DNA of 64,000 nucleotides, from contig NZ_CP016449.1 in NCBI RefSeq assembly GCF_001713375.1, positions 682,001 to 746,000 on the forward strand, given 5' to 3'. Numbering within the stretch: position 1 is the first letter of the stretch; each line of letters opens with the position of its first letter. Positions 53,668 to 62,942 of this stretch are shown piece after piece. This DNA comes from Hydrogenophaga sp. RAC07 (lineage in GTDB: Bacteria > Pseudomonadota > Gammaproteobacteria > Burkholderiales > Burkholderiaceae_C). The notes beneath the pieces are model-generated. The model was not told where the DNA came from and did not search any database. It was given only the letters and a program-made list of their open reading frames with translations. Made by a program: the position numbers and the translations under genes.

Positions 53668-54960
53668 TCATTCGCTTGGCTCGCTGAAAGACCGCAGTGC
53701 CGCGTCCAGTGCGCTGGCTTCACCCCGGCTGGCGATCTGGCTGGCAAGGGCGTCGAGCGCGGCGCTGCCTTCGCGCTGCAACTTCGCCATGGTCTGGGCG
53801 GCGTCGCGCGGGGCCTGGAAGCCTGTGCTTTGCAGCAGCAAGGTGCCGTCGGTGTCCACCAGCTTGAAATAGAAGAGGCCGTCCTGCTCGCGGTATTGCT
53901 TGAAGGCCGGTCCGCTGGTCTTGCTGGCTTTGCTCACCACCGGAGTGGCCAACGCGTGCAGAGGGCGCAGGCCCACCGCGTGGCGCAGGCGGGCGGTGAA
54001 GGGTGCAGCAATTGCGCGGGCCTTGTCGGCGCCGGCCTTCAGGGTTTTCTCGATGCGCGCGGGTTCCTGGATGAGCTCGTCGTAAACCGCTCGCATGGGC
54101 GCGATCTCCTGGTCCAGCCGCTCGAACAGCACCTGTTTGGCATCGCCCCAGGCAATGCCATCGGCGTAGGCCTTGGCCAGAGCGGTGGTCTCCTCGGGTG
54201 TGGCGAAAGCCTGGTAGAGCTGGAAGAGGGCCGAGTCGTCGGTGGACTTGGGTTCGCCCGGTGCGCGCGAGTCGGTCACGATGCCCATGATGAGTTTCTT
54301 CAGCTGGTTGCGCGGCGCAAACAACGGGATGGTGTTGTCGTAGCTTTTGCTCATCTTGCGGCCATCGAGCCCGGGCAGCGTGGCCACGTGGTCTTCGATG
54401 GCGGCTTCGGGCAGCGTGAAGTGCTCGCCGTAGAGGTGGTTGAAGCTGGCCGCGATGTCGCGCGCCATTTCAATGTGCTGGATCTGGTCGCGCCCCACCG
54501 GTACCTTGTGCGCATTGAACATCAGGATGTCGGCCGCCATCAGCACCGGGTACATGAAGAGGCCGGCGGTCACACCGGCGTCCGGGTCCACGTTGGCGGC
54601 GTTGTTCTTGTCGACCGAGGCCTTGTAGGCATGCGCGCGGTTGAGCACGCCCTTGCCGGTCACGCAGGTGAGGAACCAGGTCAGTTCGGGAATCTCGGGA
54701 ATGTCGGACTGGCGGTAGAAGGTGACCTTCTCGGGGTCGAGCCCGCAGGCCAGCCAGGTGGCGGCAATCTCCAGCGTGGAGCGCTGCACCCGCGCAGGCT
54801 CGCCCACCTTGATCAGCGCGTGGTAGTCGGCCAGGAAATAGAAACTCTCGACCTCGGCCAGCCGGCTGGCGCGCACGGTGGGGCGCACCGCGCCCACGTA
54901 GTTGCCCAGGTGGGGTGTGCCCGAGGTGGTGATGCCGGTGAGGACGCGTTGGGTTTTCAT
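53668..54960 (-). CDS. trpS: Tryptophanyl-tRNA synthetase with C-terminal extra domain
   Basis: The class I synthetase shows the HIGH-type motif (GITTSGTPHLGNYVGA) and KMSKS (RKMSKSYDN). The protein is 430 residues, about 95 longer than the usual TrpS. The extension includes GLFYFKLVDTDGTLLLQSTGFQ, which resembles the DUF1508/YegP fold and is joined by a Ser/Lys linker. The extra domain may alter tRNA binding or stability. It follows the site-2 protease gene without a gap. Confidence 0.95.
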   Translation of the reverse strand: MKTQRVLTGITTSGTPHLGNYVGAVRPTVRASRLAEVESFYFLADYHALIKVGEPARVQRSTLEIAATWLACGLDPEKVTFYRQSDIPEIPELTWFLTCVTGKGVLNRAHAYKASVDKNNAANVDPDAGVTAGLFMYPVLMAADILMFNAHKVPVGRDQIQHIEMARDIAASFNHLYGEHFTLPEAAIEDHVATLPGLDGRKMSKSYDNTIPLFAPRNQLKKLIMGIVTDSRAPGEPKSTDDSALFQLYQAFATPEETTALAKAYADGIAWGDAKQVLFERLDQEIAPMRAVYDELIQEPARIEKTLKAGADKARAIAAPFTARLRHAVGLRPLHALATPVVSKASKTSGPAFKQYREQDGLFYFKLVDTDGTLLLQSTGFQAPRDAAQTMAKLQREGSAALDALASQIASRGEASALDAALRSFSEPSE

Positions 54961-55629
54961 TTAAAGGATGAGCATGCGAAGGGGGGTGAGCAGCACCTGG
55001 ATGGCGCTTTCGGTGAGCATCATCAGCGGGCGCAGCCAGAGGTTGCCCACCACACCGCTGATGACGAGCGCCATCACGATGAAGAAACCCCAGGGCTCCA
55101 CGCGCGAGACCAGTTCGGCCTGGCGCAGGGGCAGCAGGCCCACCAGGATACGGCCGCCGTCCAGCGGGGGCAGGGGAAAGAGGTTGAACGCGAACATGAC
55201 CAGGTTGACCAGCACGCCGGCGCGGCACATTTGCAGGAAGAAGGGTTCCTGGGTGCCTGTGGCCACCAGCACATACAGCAGGATGGTCCAGGCGATGGCC
55301 TGGAACAGGTTGGCGCCGGGACCTGCCAGGGCCACCCACACCATGTCTCGCTTGGGGTTGCGCAGCCGCCCGAAGTTGACCGGCACCGGCTTGGCGTAGC
55401 CGAACAGGAAAGCGCCTGCCGTGGCGAAGTAAAGAACGAGCGGCATCGCGATCGTGCCGACCGGGTCGATGTGTTTGAGCGGGTTCAGCGTGATGCGCCC
55501 CATGAGTTCGGCCGTGCGGTCGCCGAAGTGCTTGGCCGCATAACCGTGCGCCGCCTCGTGCAGCGTGATGGCGAACAACACGGGGATGGCGTAGATGGCG
55601 ACGGTTTGAACGATCTGGGCGAAATCCAT
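54961..55629 (-). CDS. Site-2 protease family (M50) membrane protein
   Basis: The 222-residue membrane protein has the zinc metalloprotease motif HEAAHGYAA near residue 24 and the second site LPPLDGGRI (NLFPLPPLDGGRILVG). It is a short S2P homologue without PDZ domain. The substrate is unknown. It abuts trpS directly, so the two are probably co-transcribed. Confidence 0.92.
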   Translation of the reverse strand: MDFAQIVQTVAIYAIPVLFAITLHEAAHGYAAKHFGDRTAELMGRITLNPLKHIDPVGTIAMPLVLYFATAGAFLFGYAKPVPVNFGRLRNPKRDMVWVALAGPGANLFQAIAWTILLYVLVATGTQEPFFLQMCRAGVLVNLVMFAFNLFPLPPLDGGRILVGLLPLRQAELVSRVEPWGFFIVMALVISGVVGNLWLRPLMMLTESAIQVLLTPLRMLIL

Positions 55630-55692
55630 GGAGGGTGCGCTGAAGGCAAACGCGTATTGTCCCAGAGTGGGCGAGCGCTCCGCCGGGCGGGC

Positions 55693-56328
55693 TCAGAGCC
55701 CCAGCGGACCGAGCGCGCCCTGGCCTTGACGAATCACCTCGGGTTCACCGCCGTTGCCCATGGGGGTGAGGTCGATCACCGTGGTGGGCTCCAGTGCACA
55801 GGCGCCTGCGTCGATCACGCCGGCCAGCTCGTGCTGCAGCTGCTCGCGGATGTCCTGCGCGTCGTTCAGCGGGCCGGTCTGGCCGGGCAGGATCAGTGTG
55901 GTGGACAACAGCGGCGCGCCGTGCAGGGCCAACAGTTCCAGCAGCGTCTTGTGCTCAGGCACCCGCAGCCCGATGGTTTTGCGCGAGGGGTGGCTCAGCC
56001 GCCGCGGCACCTCTTTGCTGGCCTCCAGGATGAACGTGTAGGGCCCGGGCGTGGCGAGCTTCAGCAAGCGGTACTGGCGGTTGTCGACCCGCGCGTAGCT
56101 GGCGAGCTCGCTCAAGTCGCGGCAGATCAGCGTGAGGTGGTGCTTGTCGTCCACCTGGCGGATGCGGCGCAGGCGGTCGGCGGCGGTTTTGTCGTCGAGG
56201 TGGCAGACGAGTGCGTAACTCGAATCGGTTGGCACGGCCAGAACGCCGCCGCGTTCGAGCAATTGCACCGCCTGCTTGAGCAGCCGCAGTTGCGGGTTCT
56301 CGGGGTGGACTTCAAACAACTGGGACAT
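55693..56328 (-). CDS. yciO: YciO/Sua5/YrdC-family protein
   Basis: The 211-residue protein has the YrdC fold with the nucleotide/threonine pocket pattern GGVLAVPTDSSYAL, LTLICRDLSELASY and PGPYTFILEASKEVPRR, closest to E. coli YciO. True TsaC/Sua5 proteins make threonylcarbamoyl-AMP for tRNA t6A; whether YciO-type proteins do so in the cell is unsettled. ATG 56328 (MSQLFEVHPENPQ) is chosen because homologues begin there. It sits with a PHP phosphoesterase and trpS, a common arrangement in related bacteria. Confidence 0.9.
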   Translation of the reverse strand: MSQLFEVHPENPQLRLLKQAVQLLERGGVLAVPTDSSYALVCHLDDKTAADRLRRIRQVDDKHHLTLICRDLSELASYARVDNRQYRLLKLATPGPYTFILEASKEVPRRLSHPSRKTIGLRVPEHKTLLELLALHGAPLLSTTLILPGQTGPLNDAQDIREQLQHELAGVIDAGACALEPTTVIDLTPMGNGGEPEVIRQGQGALGPLGL

Positions 56329-56347
56329 GGCGCGATTGTGTTCCTGC

Positions 56348-57256
56348 TCAGGCCTCGGGTTGGTCCACCGGCAAGCGCCGGTCACGCGCGGTGAGCCAAC
56401 TGGCGGTGGCGCCGCACAACACGATCATGGCGATGCCCAGCAGCTCCAGCTGGCCCGGTACGTGACCGAACACCACCCAGCCGCAGAACATGGCAAAACC
56501 GATCTGGCCGTACAGGTAGGGCGTGAGTGTGGACGCCTGCGTGCGTTTGAACGCCAGGATCAGCAGGAAATGGCCCACCGTGCCCATCAGGCCGATCAGG
56601 CACAGCAGGGCGAAGGTGCCCATGTCGGGGATGGCCTGCCACACAAAAGGCAGTGCCAGGCTGGCCACGAGCGCACCCACCCAGCCGGTGTAGAAGTGCA
56701 TGGTCATGGGGTCTTCGGTGCGCGCCATCTTGCTGGTGAGAATCTGGAACCAGGCGTAGGTGAACACCATCACCAGCGGCAACAGGCTCGCCCAGCCGAT
56801 CACGTCACCACCGGGTTGCACCACGAGCAGCGCGCCGGCAAAACCGCCAAACACCAGCACCCAGCGCAGCGGCGGCACGCGCTCGCGCAGGAAAAGAGCG
56901 GCCAGCAGCGTCACCACCAGCGGTGTGATCATGACGATGGCGGTGAACTCGCCCACCGGCATGTACTGCAGGGCCACGAATGAAATGGCGCTCACCGCCA
57001 GCAGCAAGCTGCCGCGCAGCACCTGAAAGCGCGGGTGGTTGGTTTTCACCAGGCTGCGCCCCCGCATCGGCAACATCACGGCCGTGACCAGCACTGCGTG
57101 GAAGGCGTAGCGGAACCACACGGCCATGAGCACCGGCACAAAGGCGCCGACGTACTTGACGGTGGTGTCCAGCACGGCGAAGAACGCCGTGGCCAGCACC
57201 AGAAAGGCAATGCCCAGCGCGGCCTGCGCGGGCGCGTAACGTGGTGGCTCCGCCAT
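56348..57256 (-). CDS. EamA-family (DMT) transporter
   Basis: The 302-residue inner-membrane protein has about ten hydrophobic helices arranged as two EamA repeats (FRYAFHAVLVTAVML..., GEFTAIVMITPLVVTLLAALFL, and YLYGQIGFAMFCGWVVFG). It probably exports a metabolite; the substrate is unknown. Its ATG overlaps the stop of the upstream PHP gene (TGATG). Confidence 0.92.
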   Translation of the reverse strand: MAEPPRYAPAQAALGIAFLVLATAFFAVLDTTVKYVGAFVPVLMAVWFRYAFHAVLVTAVMLPMRGRSLVKTNHPRFQVLRGSLLLAVSAISFVALQYMPVGEFTAIVMITPLVVTLLAALFLRERVPPLRWVLVFGGFAGALLVVQPGGDVIGWASLLPLVMVFTYAWFQILTSKMARTEDPMTMHFYTGWVGALVASLALPFVWQAIPDMGTFALLCLIGLMGTVGHFLLILAFKRTQASTLTPYLYGQIGFAMFCGWVVFGHVPGQLELLGIAMIVLCGATASWLTARDRRLPVDQPEA

Positions 57257-58113
57257 CACTGCAGGATGCGCGATTGCAGCAGCTCCCACACCGGTGTGAC
57301 GCTGCCGGGCAGGTCGGGCAGTCTGCCCAGGTCCATGTGACTTTCTTCCGGGCTGTGGAAATCGCTGCCGCGCGAAGCGACCAGACCAAACTCCTGGCAG
57401 TAGCCGGCGTACTTCAGGTAGTCCGCCTGGTTGTGCGCGCCGGTCATCACTTCCACACCCTGGCCGCCGTGGTTCTTGAATTCGGTGAACAGCGCGAACT
57501 CTTCGTTGGGTGTGAGTTTGTAGCGGCCCGGGTGGGCGATCACGGCCACACCGCCGGACTGCGTGATCCAGCCCACCGCGTCGGACAGCTTGGCCCAGCG
57601 GTGCGGCACGAAACCGGGTTTGCCTTCGGTGATGTACTTGCGGAACACGTCGTTGGTGTCCTTGCTCACGCCGATTTCCACGAGGTAGCGGGCAAAGTGC
57701 GAGCGCGAGATCAGCTCGGGGTTGCCGACGTATTTCAGTGCGCCTTCGTACACACCCTTGATGCCCACGCGGGCCAAGTCGTCGCTCATGTCGCGCGCGC
57801 GCTGCTCGCGCCCGCCGCGCGTGGCCCGCAGGCCGGCCAGCAGGGCAGTGTGGGTGTGGTCCATGCCCAGGCCGACGATGTGCACCGTGATGCCCAGGAA
57901 GGTCACCGAAATTTCGACACCGGTGAGGTAACTCATGCCCACCGCACGCGCCGCGGCCATGGCCCGGTCTTGTCCACCCAGTTCGTCGTGGTCGGTCAGG
58001 GCCCACAGCTCCACGCCGTTGGCCTGGGCGCGCTGCGCCAGCGCTTCGGGCGTGAGGGTGCCGTCGGAGACGACGGAGTGGCAGTGCAGGTCGGCGTTGG
58101 TCAAGGTGTTCAC
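57256..58113 (-). CDS. PHP-domain phosphoesterase (YciV/RNase AM type)
   Basis: The 285-residue protein has the PHP metal motifs DLHCHSVVSDG (residues 8-18), TDHDE, a Glu near GVEIS, HPGRYK and the final GSDFHSPE. E. coli YciV is a 5'-3' exoribonuclease and 3',5'-nucleoside bisphosphate phosphatase; the same activity is likely here. It is the first gene of the operon leading to the EamA transporter, yciO, the site-2 protease and trpS. Confidence 0.93.
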   Translation of the reverse strand: MNTLTNADLHCHSVVSDGTLTPEALAQRAQANGVELWALTDHDELGGQDRAMAAARAVGMSYLTGVEISVTFLGITVHIVGLGMDHTHTALLAGLRATRGGREQRARDMSDDLARVGIKGVYEGALKYVGNPELISRSHFARYLVEIGVSKDTNDVFRKYITEGKPGFVPHRWAKLSDAVGWITQSGGVAVIAHPGRYKLTPNEEFALFTEFKNHGGQGVEVMTGAHNQADYLKYAGYCQEFGLVASRGSDFHSPEESHMDLGRLPDLPGSVTPVWELLQSRILQ

Positions 58114-58137
58114 ACGTGGATTTTAGGTTTTACCCGT

Positions 58138-60972
58138 TCACCCTGTGTTCCTGAGGCCAGCCGCAATGCCGTTGATCGAGATGTGGATGCCGCGGCGCAC
58201 GCGCTCGTTGCGGTCGGCGTCGTTCTCGCCGGCGCGGTAGCGCCGCACCAGCTCCACCTGCAGGTGGTGCAGCGGATCGATGTAAGGGAAGCGGTGGCGC
58301 ATGGAGCGTTGCAACGCAGCGTTGTTCACCAGGCGCTGTTTCTCACCGGTGATCAGCGCCAGCGCATCGGCTGTGCGGTGCCACTCGGCTTCGATCGCAG
58401 TGAACACCTGTTTGCGCAGGCGCTTGTCGAGCACCAGCTCGGAGTACAGCGAGGCGAGCGCCAGATCGCTCTTGGCCAGCACCATGTCCATGTTGGAGAG
58501 CAGGGTGCTGAAAAACGGCCATTGCTTCACCATTTTCTGCAGCAGCGCCTTTTGCGCGGCGACACCTTTGGGGCCGTCGCGGTGCAGGAAGGTGTGCACC
58601 GCGGTGCCAAACCCGTACCAGCCCGGCAGCGTGAGGCGGCACTGGCCCCAGCTGAAGCCCCAGGGGATTGCGCGCAGGTCTTCGATCTTCTGCGTGGCCT
58701 TGCGCGAGGCCGGGCGCGAGCCGATGTTGAGCTCGGCGATCTCTCGAATGGGCGTGGCGGCAAAGAAATACTCGGCGAAGCGCGGGGTGTCGTAGACCAG
58801 GGCGCGGTAGGCCGCCATGCTCTGGCGCGAGAGCTCGTCGGCTGCGGTCAGAAAGGCCTTGGGCGCGTTGCGCGTGGGCTGCAGCAGCGTGGCCTCCAGC
58901 GTGGCCGCCACCAGCGTCTCCAGGTTGCGCCGGCCGATCTCGGGGTTGGCGTATTTGGAGCCGATCACCTCACCTTGTTCTGTCAGGCGGATCTGGCCGC
59001 GCACAGTGCCTGGCGGCTGCGCGAGGATGGCCTGGAAACTCGGGCCACCGCCCCTGCCGACCGTGCCGCCGCGTCCATGAAACATTCGGAGCTGGATGGG
59101 TTTGTCCCGTCCGTGGTTGAGCGAGTCGAACAATTCGACCAGCGCGATCTCGGCCCGGTACAGCTCCCAGTTGCTGGTGAAGATGCCGCCGTCCTTGTTG
59201 CTGTCGGAGTAGCCGAGCATGATGTCCTGCTCGCAGTAGCCATCCGTCGCGCCACGCTCGACCATGGCGCGCACACCGGGCAGGGCGAGGTACTCGCGCA
59301 TGATGGGCGCGGCATTGCGCAGGTCTTCGATGGTCTCGAACAGCGGCACCACGATCAGGTCGCAGACCGCGTCTTCATGCAGCGTGCCGCGCATCAGGCC
59401 GGCCTCTTTCTGCAGCAGCAACACTTCAAGCAGGTCGCTCACGGTTTCGGTGTGGCTGATGATGGCGTGGCGAATGGCCTGCGCTCCGAAGCGCTCGCGC
59501 CCGCTGCGCGCGGTGTCGAAGATGGCCAGCTCACCCAGTGTGTGCGCGGAGTACGTGACACCGGGCACACGCAGGGGGCGCGCGTCGTTGAGCTGGCGCA
59601 GCAACACCAGCCGCTTGCCCGCTTCATCCAGCCCCGAGTAATCGGGCTCGATGCGCGCGGCGGCCAGCAGCTCGGCCACCACCTCCTCGTGTTTGTCGGA
59701 GCTTTGCCGCAGGTCGACCGTGGCGAGGTGAAAGCCGAACACCTGCACCGCGCGCATCAGCGGCCGCAGCCGGGCGCGCGCCAGTGCTTCGCCATGGTGC
59801 GACTTGAGGGACGCTTCGATGGTGCGCAAGTCGGCCAGCAGTTCGGCGGCGCTGCCGTAGGCGTGTTGGGGCGCCACCGCGTGGCGGGCGGCTTCGCCAC
59901 CGGTGAGGTTTTTCAGCGTGGCCGCCAGACGCGCGTACATGCCGGTGAGCGCGCGGCGGTAGGGTTCGTCCTGGCGGTGGGCATTGGTGTCGGGCGAGCG
60001 TTCGGCCAAGGCCTGCATGCCCGCGCTCACGCGGGTGAGCATGGCCGACACGGAGAGTTCTGCGCCGAGAAAGTGCAGTTGCGTGAGGTGGTGGCGCAGC
60101 ACCATGTCGGCCTGGCTGTGCAGCGCGAGTTCGAGCGTTTGCGCGGTCACGTTGGGGTTGCCGTCGCGGTCGCCGCCGATCCACTGGCCCATGCGCAGGA
60201 ACGGCGCGATCACGGCGCTCTCGCCCTGGTCGCCCAGGCCTTCTTCCAGATCGCGGTACAGGCGCGGGATCTGCGTGAGAAAGGTGGCTTCGTAGTAGCT
60301 CAGCGCGTTTTCGATCTCGTCGGCCACGGTGAGCTTGGTGAAGCGCAGCAGGCGCGTCTGCCAGAGCTGGGTGACGCGGGCGCGAATCTGCGCTTCGATG
60401 TCGGCGAGTTCGCGTGGCAGGCGTTCCTGCTCGTCGCGCTCCCCGAGCAGGCGTGCAATGGCGCGCTCGGCGTCCAGGATGCTTTTGCGTTGCACCTCGG
60501 TGGGGTGCGCCGTGAGCACGGGGGAGATGTGGCTGTGCGCCAGCGTGTCGATGATCGCGCCCGGCGCAATGCCGGCCTTGTGCAGGCGCTGCAGGGTGCG
60601 TGCGAGGCTGCCTTCCTGCAGCTCGCCCGCGCGCTCGTGCACCGCGCGGCGGCGGATGTGGTGGCGGTCCTCGGCCAGGTTGGCCAGGTGGCTGAAGTAG
60701 GTGAAGGCGCGGATCACGCTCACCGTCTGGTCCCCGCTCAGGCCCTTGAGCAGTTTCTTCAGCGCCTTGTCGGCCGACTGGTCGTCGTGGCGACGAAACG
60801 CTACCGAGAGCTGGCGGATTTTCTCGATGAGTTCAAAGGCGGCCTGGCCCTCCTGCTCGCGAATCACGTCGCCCAGGATGCGGCCGAGCAGGCGGATGTC
60901 GTCGATGAGGGGCTGGTCCTTGTCGGTGCGGCTGGTGGAGCGGGTGCGGGTGGACGCGATCGTTCGGCTCAT
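58138..60972 (-). CDS. ppc: Phosphoenolpyruvate carboxylase
   Basis: Ppc makes oxaloacetate from phosphoenolpyruvate and bicarbonate. The 944-residue protein has the catalytic His156 ([12 protein letters not shown]), the [10 protein letters not shown] and [14 protein letters not shown] loops and the conserved C-terminal end ([12 protein letters not shown]). Nothing is missing. It is divergent from hemC, sharing a 151-bp upstream region. Confidence 0.98.
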   Translation of the reverse strand: MSRTIASTRTRSTSRTDKDQPLIDDIRLLGRILGDVIREQEGQAAFELIEKIRQLSVAFRRHDDQSADKALKKLLKGLSGDQTVSVIRAFTYFSHLANLAEDRHHIRRRAVHERAGELQEGSLARTLQRLHKAGIAPGAIIDTLAHSHISPVLTAHPTEVQRKSILDAERAIARLLGERDEQERLPRELADIEAQIRARVTQLWQTRLLRFTKLTVADEIENALSYYEATFLTQIPRLYRDLEEGLGDQGESAVIAPFLRMGQWIGGDRDGNPNVTAQTLELALHSQADMVLRHHLTQLHFLGAELSVSAMLTRVSAGMQALAERSPDTNAHRQDEPYRRALTGMYARLAATLKNLTGGEAARHAVAPQHAYGSAAELLADLRTIEASLKSHHGEALARARLRPLMRAVQVFGFHLATVDLRQSSDKHEEVVAELLAAARIEPDYSGLDEAGKRLVLLRQLNDARPLRVPGVTYSAHTLGELAIFDTARSGRERFGAQAIRHAIISHTETVSDLLEVLLLQKEAGLMRGTLHEDAVCDLIVVPLFETIEDLRNAAPIMREYLALPGVRAMVERGATDGYCEQDIMLGYSDSNKDGGIFTSNWELYRAEIALVELFDSLNHGRDKPIQLRMFHGRGGTVGRGGGPSFQAILAQPPGTVRGQIRLTEQGEVIGSKYANPEIGRRNLETLVAATLEATLLQPTRNAPKAFLTAADELSRQSMAAYRALVYDTPRFAEYFFAATPIREIAELNIGSRPASRKATQKIEDLRAIPWGFSWGQCRLTLPGWYGFGTAVHTFLHRDGPKGVAAQKALLQKMVKQWPFFSTLLSNMDMVLAKSDLALASLYSELVLDKRLRKQVFTAIEAEWHRTADALALITGEKQRLVNNAALQRSMRHRFPYIDPLHHLQVELVRRYRAGENDADRNERVRRGIHISINGIAAGLRNTG

Positions 60973-61062
60973 GGTGGTGGGAAATGAGTGGCCTGCCGAC
61001 AGGGCCGGGTGATCTGGGGAAAACCCGGTGGAAGGGCCATGCTAGCATCCAAAAACACCCTG

Positions 61063-61079
61063 CCCGGTTACGAACCGGG
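61063..61079. promoter_or_regulatory. Perfect 7-bp inverted repeat between ppc and hemC
   Basis: CCCGGTT-ACG-AACCGGG lies 44 bp upstream of the hemC start, close to a GCTAGCATCC stretch that could hold a -10 box. It may be an operator or a leader hairpin of the haem operon. Confidence 0.4.
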
Positions 61080-61123
61080 TACCAAGTTGGCGGGTTGTGC
61101 CGCCCCCGTTTTCCCTGAATCCC

Positions 61124-62077
61124 ATGCCCACTTCCAACTCCCTGGCCATCACCATCGCCACCCGCGAGAGCCGTCTGGCGTTGTGGCAGGCCGAACACGT
61201 CAAGGCCTTGCTCGAAGGCCTGGGCCACCGCGTGACGCTGCTGGGCATGACGACACTGGGCGACCAGATCCTGGATCGCAGCCTGTCCAAGGTCGGCGGC
61301 AAGGGATTGTTCGTCAAGGAGCTTGAAGTCGCGCTGGATGAGGGCCGCGCCGACATCGCGGTGCATTCGCTCAAGGACGTGCCGATGCAACTGCCTGAAG
61401 GCTTTGCGCTGGCCTGCGTGATGGAGCGCGAAGACCCGCGCGACGCCTGGGTGTCGCCGCACTGCGCCGGTTTGGCCGAGCTGCCGGCGAACGCGGTGGT
61501 GGGCACCTCCAGCCTGCGCCGCCTGGTGCTGCTGCGCGAATCGCTGGACCGGCTGGGCCGCAGCGACGTGCGCATCGAACCGCTGCGCGGCAACCTCGAT
61601 ACGCGCCTGCGCAAGCTCGACGAAGGCCAGTACCACGCCATCGTGCTCGCCGCGGCCGGCCTCAAGCGCCTGGGCCTGGGCGAGCGCATCCGCCACATCT
61701 TCGAGCCGGTCGATTCTTTGCCCGCCGCGGGCCAGGGCGCCCTGGGCATCGAGGTTCGGGCCGATCGGCAAGACCTCATCGACGCCCTCGCGCCGCTGGC
61801 GCACACCGCCAGCTGGCAGCGCGTGGCGGCCGAGCGCACGGTGTCGCGCGCCATGGGCGGCAGCTGCTCCATGCCGCTGGCGGCCTATGCGGACTGGCAG
61901 GCCGATGGCACGCTGCGGCTGGAAGCCGCTTGGGGCGATCCCGAGGGCCGGCAAGCCGTGGTGCGCGTGAACGGCCAGGCCAGTGTGCAGTCCCTGGCCG
62001 ACGCCGAAGCGCTGGGCCAGCGCGTGGCCGCCGACCTGCGCGCGGCCGGCGCCACACCGCCGCCGGTGGAGGTCTGA
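61124..62077 (+). CDS. hemC: Hydroxymethylbilane synthase (porphobilinogen deaminase)
   Basis: HemC links four porphobilinogen molecules into hydroxymethylbilane in haem synthesis. The 317-residue protein has [23 protein letters not shown] and the dipyrromethane cofactor Cys248 ([11 protein letters not shown]). ATG 61124 ([16 protein letters not shown]) is used; upstream ATG 61097 has no ribosome site. It is the first gene of a hemC-hemD-hemX operon. Confidence 0.97.
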   Translation: MPTSNSLAITIATRESRLALWQAEHVKALLEGLGHRVTLLGMTTLGDQILDRSLSKVGGKGLFVKELEVALDEGRADIAVHSLKDVPMQLPEGFALACVMEREDPRDAWVSPHCAGLAELPANAVVGTSSLRRLVLLRESLDRLGRSDVRIEPLRGNLDTRLRKLDEGQYHAIVLAAAGLKRLGLGERIRHIFEPVDSLPAAGQGALGIEVRADRQDLIDALAPLAHTASWQRVAAERTVSRAMGGSCSMPLAAYADWQADGTLRLEAAWGDPEGRQAVVRVNGQASVQSLADAEALGQRVAADLRAAGATPPPVEV

Positions 62078-62081
62078 AGCC

Positions 62082-62942
62082 TTGAATGCCACCACCGCCC
62101 GGCGGCCCGAACCCGGCCGGGTGGCGCGGCTGATCGTCACGCGGCCCGCGACCGAGGCGGCGCAGTGGGTGCAGGTCCTGCACGCCCATGGCTGGCCGGC
62201 CCACGCCTTGCCCCTGATCGACATCGGAGAACCCACGTCGGAGCAAGCCAGGGCCGCGCTGCAGGCCTGGCGGGCCGACTGGCAGCGGGCCGACGCCCTG
62301 ATGTTTGTGAGCGGCGCGGCCGTGAGCCACTTTTTTGCCGATGGCGTGGCGCCGCCCACCGCCCCGATCACCACCCGCTTCTGGGCGCCCGGCCCCGGCA
62401 CGGTGCGCCTCCTGGCCCAGGCGCTGACCACACTCGGTGTGGCGGTGGATCGCATCGACTCGCCCCCCGATGACGCCGCCCAGTTCGACTCCGAACACCT
62501 CTGGCCGGTGGTGGCCCCGCAGGTGCGCGCCGGCAGCCGCATCCTGATCGTGCGCGGCCTCTCTGTGAACGCACCACCCGGCGCCGGGCCGGTGGCCGGC
62601 AACGGGCGCGACTGGTTGATCCACCAATGCGAGGCCGCGGGCGCGCGGATCGACGGCTGCATCGCCTACGAGCGCCGCCCGCCGGTGCTCGGCGAGGGCG
62701 ATGCGCAGCGCATGCTTGAGGCCACCAAGGCCGGCAGCGTGTGGCTGTTCAGCAGTTCCGAAGCGCTGGCCGCGTTGCGCGTGTTGCAGCCGCAAGCGCA
62801 CTGGGGCGCTGCCACGGCGCTGGCCACGCACCCGCGCATTGCGCAAGCGGCGCGCGAGACCGGCTTTGGCCATGTGATCGAATCACGCCCGAGCCTGAAT
62901 GACGTGTTGCGCGCCCTAGAATCGGAGCGGTCCGCACCATGA
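62082..62942 (+). CDS. hemD: Uroporphyrinogen-III synthase
   Basis: HemD closes and isomerises hydroxymethylbilane to uroporphyrinogen III. The 286-residue protein has the low sequence conservation normal for the family, with VARLIVTRPATEAAQWV at the start, SRILIVRGLSV in the middle and AATALATHPRIAQAARETGF near the end. The start is TTG 62082, chosen because GGAGG lies 9 bp upstream; no ATG fits. It overlaps hemX by four bases. Confidence 0.88.
   Translation: MNATTARRPEPGRVARLIVTRPATEAAQWVQVLHAHGWPAHALPLIDIGEPTSEQARAALQAWRADWQRADALMFVSGAAVSHFFADGVAPPTAPITTRFWAPGPGTVRLLAQALTTLGVAVDRIDSPPDDAAQFDSEHLWPVVAPQVRAGSRILIVRGLSVNAPPGAGPVAGNGRDWLIHQCEAAGARIDGCIAYERRPPVLGEGDAQRMLEATKAGSVWLFSSSEALAALRVLQPQAHWGAATALATHPRIAQAARETGFGHVIESRPSLNDVLRALESERSAP

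Noticed and set aside
56348..58006. A fused frame running from the PHP gene region into the EamA transporter
   Set aside because: The PHP gene is read in another frame to 57256 and the transporter has its own ATG there; the extension is antisense-like noise.
57241..60987. A 1248-codon plus-strand frame antisense to the PHP gene and ppc
   Set aside because: Same cause: ppc and the PHP gene are intact with catalytic motifs on the other strand.
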